Assembly: GCA_037176725.1 (NCBI GenBank)
Contig: JAZBRS010000023.1
Location: 28,267,001 to 28,331,000 of the forward strand
DNA from: Posidonia oceanica
Taxonomy: Eukaryota; Streptophyta; Magnoliopsida; Alismatales; Posidoniaceae
Reading direction: 5' to 3'
Length of the DNA stretch: 64,000 nucleotides
Positions 31,768 to 42,693 of the stretch are shown here, piece after piece. Numbering within the stretch: the stretch's first letter is position 1; every line of letters begins with the position of its first letter. The notes under the pieces were generated by a model. It did not search any database. It saw only the letters and a list, made by a program, of their open reading frames with translations, and was not told the DNA's origin. A program made the position numbers and the translations under genes.

Positions 31768-31816
31768 CCCTGAGCAGCGGCCACGGTCCCCTTAACCTCG
31801 CTCAGGGAGGGGCATC
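31768..31816 (+). promoter_or_regulatory. PPT hairpin and polypurine tract of element D
   Basis: CCCTGAGC / GCTCAGGG arms, then AGGGAGGGGCATC up to the LTR at 31817. Same layout as 19499-19547. Confidence 0.85.
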
Positions 31817-32879
31817 TGTTGACACCCCATTTTGACCGCCTGGAAGATGGTCGACCTCTCTTGGAAGCTTGCTTGGACTCTAGGATGGCTCTCTTTTTTT
31901 TCAAACTGACTTGATTTGACCTAAAACCAAATCCCATTCCAAAACTACCCAAAACCAACCCAAAGCCCAAACCACAACTCAAGCTAAGCCTTAACCAACT
32001 TTTTAAACCATTTTTAAACTAAGGCCCAAGCCCATTTCAGCCTTTGGCCTCCTGCGCTTCAGGAGTTGCACCTCCCATCCCCTCCGCCGCACGTACACAC
32101 TTACTACCCATCCCCACACCTCACTACAGCCACCCACTAGCTGCCAAGGTTGAGTGACAGACTGCCACCGTCTCTTTTCTGCCCCAGCACGTTTCCAGCT
32201 CACCTCCGCAGTCACTGCCGTTGCCACCCAATCTCTGCCACCACAACGACTTCAGCGACCCTCCGGACCTTCCACACTAACTCCCTGACATCCCTCGTGG
32301 ACTCCTCACACTCAGCGACCCTGCCATGCCTGCCATTGCCTGCCAAAGCCAGCCCAAAAGCCTCTGCCATCGTTGAAAATGAACCCATGAACCCAACAAA
32401 ACCAGCCACTTTTCCCTCTTCCAGAGATCACCACACCCATTCGAGAGAGAGTTGAGATCTTGAGCGACCCAGAGCAAACTCCCACAACCACTCCCAGACC
32501 TCCAACTGCCTCTCTTGTGCCTCCTACATGCCAAGGGAGTTCGCTGGAGTTGGCCTGCCGCCACCTTCCGCACCGACCGGCCGAGAGTGGACACGCCGTT
32601 TCAGGCCGCACCAAGGTAGGCCTTCGATCCCCTTAGCTCATGCATGCACGTGGTAACATTCCTAGCTAGTTTCCCTGCTTTTTAGCAGAGCACACACCCC
32701 TCCCCGTCTTGGCTTTCCGGCCGCGAGGAGGAGGAGGTGGGTGGAGCAATCCACCCACCTATTTCTAGCACCGAGCATATGGACATGCTCGTCGTCGGCC
32801 ACTCTTGCTTCCTAGCAAGTCACTTGGCGATTTTTGGCCACCTTGGCCACCGATCTTGGCCAGGAAAGTTCCCGACTTG

Positions 32880-34264
32880 TTGGACGCACCAGCTGGTGCG
32901 TCCAATGTTGGACCTACCCTAAGGCAGCGTCCAACACCTCTACTAGCTGTTTGTTTCATTTTGTTTTATTTTGCATTTATGTTAGCATGTTTTAGTTGCA
33001 ACTCTGTGAGCTTGTTTTAAATGCTTCCCTTGATGCTTATGAATGTTATTGCATGATTTATGCCAAGTTTGGATCCTTGCTTGGATCTTTATTTCTTCCT
33101 TTAGCTCAGTGTGCCTCCTGCCCGTGTTGGACGCTGGTATACACTGCGTCCAATGCTGGACGCTAGTGTGTCCAGCATCCTATCTATCTACATGCTTGTA
33201 CTTGCTGCCATGCTTGAGTTTTGCCTCCTTTTTAGTTTTAAACTTGCTCCATGCATGCCTAGTAGTGTTTGGCCCTCATGGCAACTACCTTTCAAGTTTG
33301 CAAGCTTCTCTCCATGTTACATGTTGGATTGCATGTGTTTTACTTCCATGTTTTCCTCATATATGCCTCTAAAAATGTTTTATATGGAATGCCTGCTTAA
33401 TCTACATTGCATGCTCTGGTTTAGTCTGCTTTCTATAGCTTGCATGCATGTCTAAGTGATTTCCAAGCTCAGTTCCTTCTTGCAAAATGATTTGCCACTT
33501 TTATGTGTTGGACGCAAGGTCTGTCTGCGTCCTATGTTGGACGCAGATATGCTCTGCATCCTATTTTGCTTCTCATCTGCTGTTGCCTAAATGCTTCCAT
33601 GATGCTCTGATATTTTATGTTGGCTTGGTCCATGCTTGCATGTGTGTGTTTGGCCCTCTCAGTGGCTGTAGTCAAGCTTTCTTGGCTTCTTTATCAAGGT
33701 TTCTTGCAGGTTCTTTAATATCTGTGCCTTCCCTTGTGTTGGACGCTGGCATTCCTTGCGTCCTATATTGGACGTAGGTGTAGCTTGCGTCCTACACACT
33801 AGCTGTGCTTTCTTCCTTGCATGCTTTGCAGATGCCCTTCTTTTGGACTTTTTACTCAATACCTGTATGCATGCTTAGCCTATACTTGTTTACAGCAACC
33901 TACATGCTTGCCTTAATGTTTTACTCATCGCTTTTCATGCCATATTGCTGTGTTCCTGTCTGCACCTTGTTGGATGCAGAGCTTTCTTGCGTCCAACGTT
34001 GGACGCTATGCCCTTTGGCGTCCAACACCCTGTAATGCTTAAATTATGTTCTGTGCTTACATGCTACCCTTAAATCGCTTCTGGTTTGTTGCCTTAACTG
34101 CCTTGATTGCTCTGCATGTATTCTACTATTCCATTGCATTGGCATCACATTCATATAGCTAGAATGCATGTTTTCCAAACTGCATGCTTTTTTGCCTTCT
34201 GTCTGTGTTGGACGCTAGCTTTCCCAGTGTCCAACATTGGACGCAGGTGGTAGCTGCGTCCAAC
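32880..34264 (+). repeat. Six double-hairpin modules in LTR B3
   Basis: At 32880-32935, 33126-33180, 33508-33562, 33739-33795, 33970-34026 and 34208-34264. The first holds a perfect 26-bp palindrome (32880-32905, half-site TTGGACGCACCAG). Spacing is 231-246 bp with one 382-bp gap, matching the 373-bp gap in B1 at the same ordinal position. Confidence 0.9.
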
Positions 34265-34991
34265 ACTTGCAGATGGCTGAACTTGGTTTTAAGTCGTCAC
34301 TTTTGTTCCGCTCGCCGTTTTCCTTGTTTTATTGCCTCTGATACATGCTGTAACACCTGTGCATGCTGCCAGACCCCTGTTTTGGTTTTGCGCCTTGCAT
34401 TGCATGCTTTCCCCTAGTTTTCTACGCCGATTTTCTTTCCCCTTTGCATATCGCTTGCATCATGTGGTTTTATTTAGTTTTCCCGCCCCTGTTTGCTTTC
34501 CCCTTTGCATGTCGACTTGCATTGCGTGGTTTTACCAGCGTTTTGCTTTATCGCCTGCATTTGTATTAGGGCAGTGATGCTTACTGCCTGAAGTTCTTAC
34601 GAACCAGGGTTCGCTCGGTTCAGAACACTGGCAGCGCTGCTGAGCGCATAGACAGCACGTTTAATTCCCATACATGGCATTTAGGCACTTTAAGCAGTTA
34701 AAGCATTCATAGCATGGCATCTATCGCCTACGGGCGTATAGCAAAGGCAAGCAATTGCCGACATCCGGCATATGCGAGCGAGTTAGCCAAGAAAGACCGA
34801 CTTCTCGGGCGTGTCGAGGGTGCCTCACACCTTCCCCGCACGTAACAGGAGTCCTTACCCTTTCTCTGGCCCGTAATAACCATTTTGCCCTCGTCCTTGG
34901 CACAAGTCATCTATTTTGCATAGCATTGCATTCATTTGCTTGTTTTCTATGCTTTTCCATTCGTTTTCCTTGTCTTCCTAATAATAGACTA

Positions 34992-34996
34992 GGTGG
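34992..34996. repeat. TSD of solo LTR C, left copy
   Basis: GGTGG, matched by GGTGG at 41068-41072. Confidence 0.88.
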
Positions 34997-37900
34997 TGTT
35001 GACACCCCATTTTGACAGGCTGAATCAATGGAATCCTTCTGGTGGCTTCTAAACCAAAACTTAGACCTAAAACCACACCTTTCTCTTCATCCTTCACTTC
35101 AAATCAAGCCCAAAACAAAACCTAGAATCTCACCCATTTCCTAAACCCAAAAACCATAGGAAAACTTATCCTTCCTAACCTAGAAAACCCATCAAAAAAC
35201 CCTTAGAATTTCAAACCAAATCCACTCCCAAAAACTGTAGAAAACCTAGGTAAAACTATCCTTTTTTCTACACCCCAAAACCCTTCCAAAACCTTCCAAA
35301 ATCCAACTCCAAACCCTAGGTCAAACACTAGAGACCCTAAGCCACACACTCACCAAATCCCACCTCTTTTCCAAGCTTCTACCCCTTCATCTCTCCAAAT
35401 TATCCTTTTCTCTCTCCTAAATTATTCTTTTCTCTCTCCTCTCTATCCTCCTTATTCTCCTTCTTTTCACTCCCTTCTCTCTCCTTTCCTTGCTTGGCAG
35501 TGGGCCCACCTTGTGCATCTCTCCTTTCTGTATTTTATCTATATTTTTACTTTATTTTTATCTTATCTCTTGATTTTCTAATATTTATTTTCCTTCCTCT
35601 CCTGTCTTTCTTCTTTCTTTCTCCAATTCTTTCTTCTCTCCTTTCTCTCCTTTTTTCTTTTCCTTTCTTCCACTAAACCTTTAAAAACCTTTAAAACTCT
35701 AATTAAAAAAGGAAAACAAAAGAGAAACAAACCAAAACTTTAAAAAAGAAATAATTAAAAGCTTGGATAAACAATTAAAAGAAAAACCCAACTAAAACCA
35801 ACTAAAAAAAAGAAACTAAGAGTGCAATCTAAAAAAATATATAAACAAACAAGAGAAAATGTCATTAAAAAACAAACAAAACGAAAATATAATCAAAACA
35901 AACAAAAAGCAAGAACCCTATTAAAAATAATCAAAAACAAATCCTAAAAAAGGAAGAAACAATTAAAAAACTCTAAGATAATTAAAAAAAAAGAAACAAA
36001 ACAATTAACAAATCTAAGGACACAATTGAAAAACAATTTAAAACACCTAATTAAAAAGAAAAGAAAGGAGAAACCTAACAAGAATAACTCAACTTAAAAA
36101 CAATTAAAAAAAACATAACGAACATTTAAAAAACCAATTTAAAGAAAAACTTGAAGAAAAATCATAAAAACTTAAAACAAAAACAAAAACTCCTCCTAAC
36201 CCTAATTAATTTAAAAACAATCTTTTAAAAACCTAATTAAAAATCTCAACTTAAAAACAACTACTTTAAAATGTTTTCAAATCTTATTATTTTATTTTAT
36301 TTTTATTTTTTTTTATTTTTTTTTTCTTCTTCTTCTTCCTTTCCTTCTCTTCTTTCCTTCTCCTTCCTTTTCTTTCTTATTTTCCTTTTCTTTCTTTTTC
36401 TTTGGCCTGGTCCGGCCCACCAGTCTTCCCCTCCTTCCTTCTTTTCTTTTTCTTCTTTCTTTCTTTTCTCCCGCATGTGCAAAGCCCGGTCCACAGCATC
36501 CTTCCTCCTCCTTCCCTTCCTTCTTCTTCCTTCTTCTTCTTCAGTTTCTCTTCTCCCGCGAAGCCAGCAACAGCATTCCCTCCTCCTTTTGAAATCAAAT
36601 CTCCCTCTCCATCCAATCAATCCACAGCGCCTCTCCTCTCTCCCTTCTCTCAGCCCTTTCTCCGACGGCATTAATTGCCAGTCGCCCTCGCCGGTCTCCC
36701 TTCCATCAGCTCCAGTGCTCGCGCCGGTGGATTTCGAATTCCACAGCTCACGCTCAACCTGTTCAAGCCCTCTGTTAAAACCCAACCCTTCTCCTTTCCT
36801 CCAGCACCTTTTTGCCATCCAGAGAGAGCAACCAGAGAGCGTGAGAGCCCAGATGAATCCCTCCTCTTCTTTTGCAAAAAATCAGCAACTTCCCTCTCCT
36901 TTCATTCTCCTGAAACCAGACCCTTCAGTCCTTCAAATCCCTTCCAATCCATCCCCCAAACTCAACCAACATCCAGCAATCACCCCCCCTTCATTCCATG
37001 ACCTGAGCTAACCCAGAACCAAGCCCAATCGCCTGAAATCCTTCACCATAACCCAACTTCATCCACTCCAAAATTGCGAACTCCACAGCCCACCAGACCT
37101 TCCCAAATTCCTCCCTTCAACTCACTGAAACATCACCTCTCCAGCACCCGAAGCATCAACCCAGCAACCCACCACAGTTTCTACCCGACACCACAAACAC
37201 CTTCCCAGTTTTCTGTCCAGAAATCCACTCATCAGCCAACTCCCGAACCAGACCTCCACGACCCAATCTTAGCCTCCAAACACCATCACCCAACATCTGG
37301 AAGCTCACCAGCAGCCTCCATTCAGCCCGAGGAGCGACATACCTCCTCCCCCACCTCCGGCAGTCACCAGTGCACCCAACACAGCCGATTTCTTCCACCG
37401 GCATCAGAACGTGCGTCCGAGCATCCAGCGAGCTCCGGAGGACCTCCTAGAGTGGATCCCAATCCTCGCGAGCCGCCGAAGACACCCGCACCAGTCAGAC
37501 CAACCTCGCCGACCTCTGCTGAAGCTGCTAACGTCGGGGGAGCATTCCGAACGCCGAAACAGGTACTGCTTCACCCCATTAGCTTAGACTCCTTCTCTTG
37601 CTCCCCGAGCCTTTAGACTAGGTTTCTGGTACCTGTCGCCCGGAGTCAACCCGTCGCTGACTCGTCTTCTCTAGCGAGCCCCTGCGCTCGAATCGCCAGT
37701 CCGGCCCCGAAATCACTCGCCAATGATCGCCCGAGCACCGTAGAACTTCCAGAAGCGCAGCCCTGCCCTCCGTTTCCACTGCCGATGCCTGCAACCTCCG
37801 GTCTGCTTCCAGATGCTCTGCAGAGCTCCGCCGCCCTCTCCGGCCAACTCCAGGCCTCATCACGGCTCGACGACGCGTCTCCGACCTCCGTGCATCTCCG

Positions 37901-38689
37901 GCGAAGCCCCCCAGCCCCTCAGCGCCGCACCAGCATCCCTCCTTCTCCGGCATTGAGCTCTGGTTCTCAGAGCTACAGTGTCCAGCTTTTTTTATTTTTC
38001 TTTCGCTTCCTCTGCTTTTATTTTTGCTTAACTTAGGAACTTTGCCCTGAAATTGCATTTTTGCCTTTCTGTTTCGCTTATTTGCTTTCCAGTCCTGCCA
38101 TCGTTTAAGAATCATTTAAATCTGAAATAAAACATTATGAAATTGCATGAAAAGTGTCTGTTTTCCTTTATTTGCGTGTTAATCCTCCTGCTGTATTAAA
38201 ACTTTAGTTTTCTTTTATTTCTAGCCGTGCAAGTAATTTGTATTGCTTATTAGTCCTCTGCAGTTATAGCTTTTTTACTTTTCTTTAAATTCTAGCCCAG
38301 TTATTTATTTTATTTACTTGTTAGTCCTGCTTTAGTTCAAAATAACTTTCTGCCTTTTAATTTCCAGCCCAGTCATTTATTTTATTTGCTTGTTAGTCCT
38401 GCTCTAGTTCAAATAATTTTTCTGTTCTTTATTTTCCAGTCCAGTAGCTATTTAATTTTGCATTTTAGTCCTATGGTTGTTAGAAGTCATTTAAATATCT
38501 GCTTTTATCTTATTGCATTGTTTTTTAGTCCTCCAGTTTATTTTATTTGCCATTTAGTCCTCTGTTTAGTTGATTAACTCATTTAATTTTTTATTTTACC
38601 TTACTGCATTGCACTTTTATCCTATCTTTTTTTATTTTTGCACTTAGGTCCTCTACATGCATGCACAGCATCATTTATTTGCATTTTTC

Positions 38690-38970
38690 CCTTATAAAAT
38701 TGTATTTTAGCCCCTGCATGATTTAAAATTGCATCTTGGTCCTCTGCATGTTTACAAAAATCATTTAACAGCATATTCTACCTTATAAAATTGCATTTTA
38801 GCCCCTGCATGATTTAAAATTACATATTAGTCCTCTACATGTTTACAAAAATATTTAACAGCATATTTTACCTTATAAAATTACATTTTAGCCCCTGCAT
38901 GATTTCAAATTGCATTCCAGTCCTCTGCATGTTTACAAAAATCATTTAAATGCATGTTTTACCATATTAA
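38690..38970 (+). repeat. ~91-bp tandem repeat, 3 units, in LTR C
   Basis: Unit runs from 'cttataaaattgcattttag' through 'cctctgcatgtttacaaaaa'. LTR A has single related motifs at 5745-5830 without clear tandem structure. Confidence 0.85.
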
Positions 38971-39390
38971 ATTGCATTTCAGACCCTGCATTTTATTTTA
39001 ATTGCATCCAGACCCTTAACTTTTCAAAAACTTTGCATATAGGCCCTTTCAAAAACTTGCATATAGGTCCTTAACTTTTCTAAAAAATCATACTTAGGTC
39101 TTTTTTTGCATTTTTGCATGCATTGCACCCATGCATCTCTGCATTTAGCATTTTTGCACACTTTTAAGCACTCCTAGCTCCCATGTACGTGGGAAGATCT
39201 GTTTTGCACACTCCTAGGATCCCTTTTACACTTAGATCCCTTCTTCTCCCCTGTTCTTGGGCCTTCCGCCTTGAAGCCTAGTTATCTTCTGACCGGACCG
39301 CCGGATCTTCTCAACCAAGCTACCCGGACCTTCCCAATGGAGCGGACTTCAATGCTAACTAAGCTCTTCTCAGATCAGGCTTCAGATCTC

Positions 39391-39400
39391 CAAGGTAAGT
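39391..39400 (+). other. Candidate 5' splice site in LTR C
   Basis: CAAG|GTAAGT, a near-consensus plant donor, at the position matching CAG|GTATGT in LTR A (6306). Confidence 0.5.
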
Positions 39401-39479
39401 CCTTCTGAACTCTTGCACAGCATTTTTGCATATCATTTGCATTGCATGCATTGTTTTTACATCGCGCTTTCCGAGCATG

Positions 39480-39690
39480 TAGATTAGGACTCCCTCTTCT
39501 TGCCTATCAACTCTATCTCCCCTTTTCACGTACTCTTAGTGTTTTTGGGTTGAGTTTCCCCTGGATTCACTACTAATTGCGACCTTCTTCCCCCTTTTCC
39601 ACGATCTGATTGCACTGCGAGCTTTTGGCAGCGTGCGAGACACATCGTGGGACGGTTTAGTGGGAAACAGTCACAGGACAGTGGTGATCC
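39480..39690 (+). repeat. Second U5-tail-like module inside LTR C
   Basis: 'gagtttcccctggattcact' ... 'gagcttttggcagcgtgcga' resembles the tail of LTR B3 (41110-41260: 'aagtttctccttggattcac' ... 'gagctatggcagcgttgcga'). The true tail of C lies 1.3 kb further on. So C contains two tail-like modules on either side of the 30-bp array. Confidence 0.6.
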
Positions 39691-39865
39691 CTCCACTTGC
39701 TTCCTTTCCCCTTGTATGTCTTCACAACTACATTGTGTGGTCCTTAAGCGGCGTTTGTTCTTACACTTACACCGTTTGCCTCTCCTTGCTTCTCTTGCTC
39801 TTCCCCTTTGCATCTGCATTCGCATGGCTTCATCGATGTTTTATTTCGCTTGCTTTGGCACCGTA

Positions 39866-40395
39866 TTGCGTGCCTGCTTTGTCTTGGCACCATTTTGCGT
39901 GCCTGCTTTGTCTTTTGCACCATCTTGCGTGCCGACTTTGTTTTCTCGCACCGTTTCGCGTGCCTGCTTTGTCTTTTGCACCATCTTACGTGCCGACTTT
40001 GTTTTCTCGCACCGTTTCGCGTGCCTGCTTTGTTTCTTGCACCGTTTTGCGTGTCTACCTTGTTTCTCGCACCATTTTGCGTGCCACTTTGTTTTAGCAC
40101 CGTTTTGCATGTCCACTTTGTTTCTCGCACCGTTTTGCGTGCCTGCTCTGTTTCTCACACCGTTTTGCGTGCTTGCTTTGTTTCTCGCACCGTTTTGCGT
40201 GTCGCTTTGTTTTGACACCATTTTGCGTGCCCCCTTTGTTTCTCACACCGTTTTGCGTGCCTGCTCTGTTTCTCGCACCGTTTTGCGTGCTTGCTTTGTT
40301 TCTTGCACCGTTTTACGTGCCTGCCTTGTTTTTCGCACCGTTTCACGTGCCTGCTTTCGTTTCTCGCACTGTTTTGCGTGTTTGACACTGTTTTC
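39866..40395 (+). repeat. 30-bp tandem array in LTR C (~17 units)
   Basis: Unit of the form 'gcaccgttttgcgtgcctgc' plus 'tttgtttctc'. Homologous in position and core (CACCGTTTTGCGTGC) to the LTR A array, with a different spacer. Its open frames in both directions come from the repeat. Confidence 0.92.
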
Positions 40396-41067
40396 CTTTG
40401 CATGTCGCCCACATTGCTTGGTTTTACCGATGTTTTGTTTTATCGCCTGCATTTGCATTTAGGACAGTGATACTTACTGCCTGGAGTTCTCACGAACTAA
40501 GGTTCGCCCGATTCGAAACACAGACAGCGTTGCTGAGCGATTGCACATTTAATTCCTTGCATCGCATTCCATCACTTAGAGCACACCTATGAGCATCTAA
40601 TTAGGCATTCAAAGTCTGCATTTCCCTGCATATGTGAGTCTAAGCCTAGAAAGACCGATTCTCAGGCATGTCGGAGGCGCCTAACACCTTCCCCGCACGT
40701 AACAGGAGTCCTTGCCCTTTCTCTTGGCCCGTAATGACCATATTTCCCTTATCCTAGGCATGAGTCATATCATTTGCATTCATTTGCATCTCATTTCTTT
40801 TGCATTGCATTGCATTGCATCTTTTGCTTGGTTTTGCATGTTTATTCACGCATTTCCCCGATTTTCCTTGTCTCCCGACTTAATAGACACGGTGGCGACT
40901 CTGATTTGTCTTATCTTCTTCTTTTCTTTCCTTTTTTCCCTTTTTTTATGTGTTTCCGAGTCAAGTCTTCCTTCTCGGACACAGCCGTTAATAGTGAACC
41001 TGATTCTGATCGGTGCACGTGAGCTTTGGCAGTGTGCATGGATGATCTGAACACCGAGATTACTACA

Positions 41068-41072
41068 GGTGG
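41068..41072. repeat. TSD of solo LTR C, right copy
   Basis: GGTGG, immediately followed by CGACTC, which completes the interrupted PBS-like motif of B3. Confidence 0.88.
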
Positions 41073-41262
41073 CGACTCTCTTTTGTCTTATCTTTATTTT
41101 ATTCACGTTTTCCCGGTGTTTTCGAGTCAAGTTTCTCCTTGGATTCACTGCTAACCGCAACTTCCCTCCCTCTCTCACGGCATGATCGCATCACGAGCTA
41201 TGGCAGCGTTGCGAGGACCGCCGTGGGCCCGAGCGACGGACGATCACAGGGAGAAACCAGGA
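41073..41262 (+). mobile_element. LTR B3, terminal part
   Basis: U5 tail of B3: 'cgactctcttttgtcttatc' ... 'gagtcaagtttctccttgga' ... 'gacggacgatcacagg'. The expected TACTACA end is missing. The sequence passes straight into the minus-strand RT of F, so the end is deleted or has a different form. The boundary is uncertain by about 20 bp. Confidence 0.65.
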
Positions 41263-42681
41263 CAGGAGGCTTGATCAGAAGCTGCTTGATCTTGTTAAAT
41301 GCAGCTTGGCACTCCTCATTCCAATTGATCTGTGCATTCTTCCTTAGGAGCTTGAAGATCGGTTCGCAGATGGGTGTGAGCTGTGCAATGAACCGACTGA
41401 TGTATTGCAGACGCCCCAGCAGGCTTCTGACTTCCTTTTCAGTCTTGGGGGTGGCATGTCTACGATGGCTTTAGCCTTAGTCGGGTCCACTTCAATTCCC
41501 TTCTGGCTAACGATGTAGCCCAAGAGCTTGCCAGATGATACCCCGAATACACATTTGCTGGGGTTGAGGCGAAGCTTATACTTCCTCAAGCGATCAAAGA
41601 GCTTCTTGAGGCAGGTGAGGTGATCCTCAGGCTCTCTAGACTTGGCAATTATGTCATTCACGTAAACCTTGACTTCTTGGTGCATGAGGTCATGGAACAA
41701 TGCTGTCATCGCCCTTTGATAAGTTGCTCCGGCGTTCTTAAGCCCAAACGACATAACTTGATAGCAAAAGACTCCCCAGGGGGTAATAAATGAAGTCTTT
41801 TCCATGTCATCTTCTGCCATCTTAATCTAGTTATAACCGGAGAAACCGTCCATAAAGGAAAGCATTTTGTGCCCTGCAGTGTTGTCGACCAGGACGTCGA
41901 TGTGCAGTAGAGGGAAGTCGTCCTTAGGACTGGCTTTGTTCAAATCCCTGTAATCAATGCACATGCAGACCCGACCGTCCTTCTTAGGCACTAGCACAAC
42001 ATTTGCAAGCCATTCCAGGTAAAGGACGACCTTGAGAAAGCCGACACTGTGCTGCTTCATGATTTCTTCTTTGATCTTGAGCAGCCACTGTGGATGTCAC
42101 TTCCGGAGCTTCTGCTTTACCGACTTTGCATCTGGATCCAAAGGCAAGTTGTGCACTACAATCTCGACGTCGAGGCCGACCATGTCTTCATAACTCCAGG
42201 CAAAGACATCTGCATATTCCTTAAGGAATGCAATGAATTCTGCTCTAGCCTGGGGTGTCAGTTTGGCACTGATGCGGACCTCTTTAACATCTGTTGTCGT
42301 GCCGATATTGACTGCCTCTGTCTCTTCTTCGACGTGGAGGTTAGGCCCTTCTTGGTCGTCATCGTAAGGCTGGAACTCAGGCGATGGTTCATCATTCTCA
42401 TCTACGCCTGTGTCATCCTCCTCCTCATATGCAATGAGTTCCGAGAGGATCTCCTTCTCGAATGTTGGATTCGTGATGTCAAAGGAGTGAATGTGTTCCG
42501 CCTCTTGATCCTGATGACGCCTCAAGATGGTCACGCTCACCTGAGTGTTTCTGTAGGCTCGGTGGGTGACCTCTGCTTGGGTGGCCTCTGGTCCTGCTGA
42601 CTGGTCTGGTTGTTCTGTCCGCTCTGACACTGTTGTCACTACTAGGGCTGCTTGGATTGCTGGGACTGCTGAGACAGCCAC
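41263..42681 (-). pseudogene. Reverse transcriptase fragment of F, inactivated
   Basis: Begins with the pre-RT segment (ADVFAWSYEDMVGLD; VHNLPLDPDAKSVKQKLRK), then RT motifs VPKKDGRVCMCIDYRDLNKA, FMDGFSGYN, TPWGVFCYQVMSFGLKNAGA and GYIVSQKGIEVDPTKAKAI, then in another frame RSLLGRLQYISRFIAQLTPI and PPVLVS at the edge. Defects: TGA before HPQW (42097), TAG after GYN (about 41826), a frameshift near 41458, and VYVND where the catalytic motif should be YVDD. RNase H and integrase are absent. Neighbour B3 truncates it. Confidence 0.9.
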
Positions 42682-42693
42682 CTCTGCTGCTGT

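Larger units (their letters stand above)
30238..31816 (+). mobile_element. Element D: internal 3' end with hairpin arrays and PPT
   Basis: Plus-strand 3' part of an element related to A: hairpin array, conserved 12-bp hairpin (31126-31153), 'gattttcggtgcatccgcc', PPT hairpin and PPT, then LTR B3. No coding sequence is retained. Its LTR is of type B although its internal 3' region is clearly related to that of A. Confidence 0.85.
31817..34996 (+). mobile_element. LTR B3 (3' LTR of D), first part
   Basis: Starts TGTTGACACCCCATTTTGAC after the PPT. Contains a GC-rich stretch (32030-32640) without a gene, six hairpin modules, a degenerate U5-proximal array (34380-34570), and the conserved U5 block (34580-34910). 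It is interrupted at the PBS-like motif by solo LTR C and resumes at 41073. Confidence 0.88.
34997..41067 (+). mobile_element. Solo LTR C (6071 bp)
   Basis: Complete LTR from TGTTGACACCCC to TACTACA with a perfect 5-bp TSD and no internal sequence, so it was produced by LTR-LTR recombination of a once complete element. Layout as LTR A: CT-rich (35390-35690), A-rich (35690-36270), T/CT-rich (36280-36560), GC-rich (36470-37980), T-rich (37980-39180), splice-donor-like site (39395), a U5-like module (39480-39690), 30-bp array (39866-40395), U5 block (40440-41067). Clearly diverged from A; an older relative. Long open frames in the GC-rich part (36271-37011) are compositional. Confidence 0.92.

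Noticed and set aside
36271..37616. Frames of 246 and 180 codons in LTR C
   Set aside because: Same composition effect in the CT-rich and GC-rich blocks; no recognisable family.
39633..40462. Frames of 154, 271 and 135 codons in LTR C
   Set aside because: All lie on the 30-bp array; repeat artefacts.
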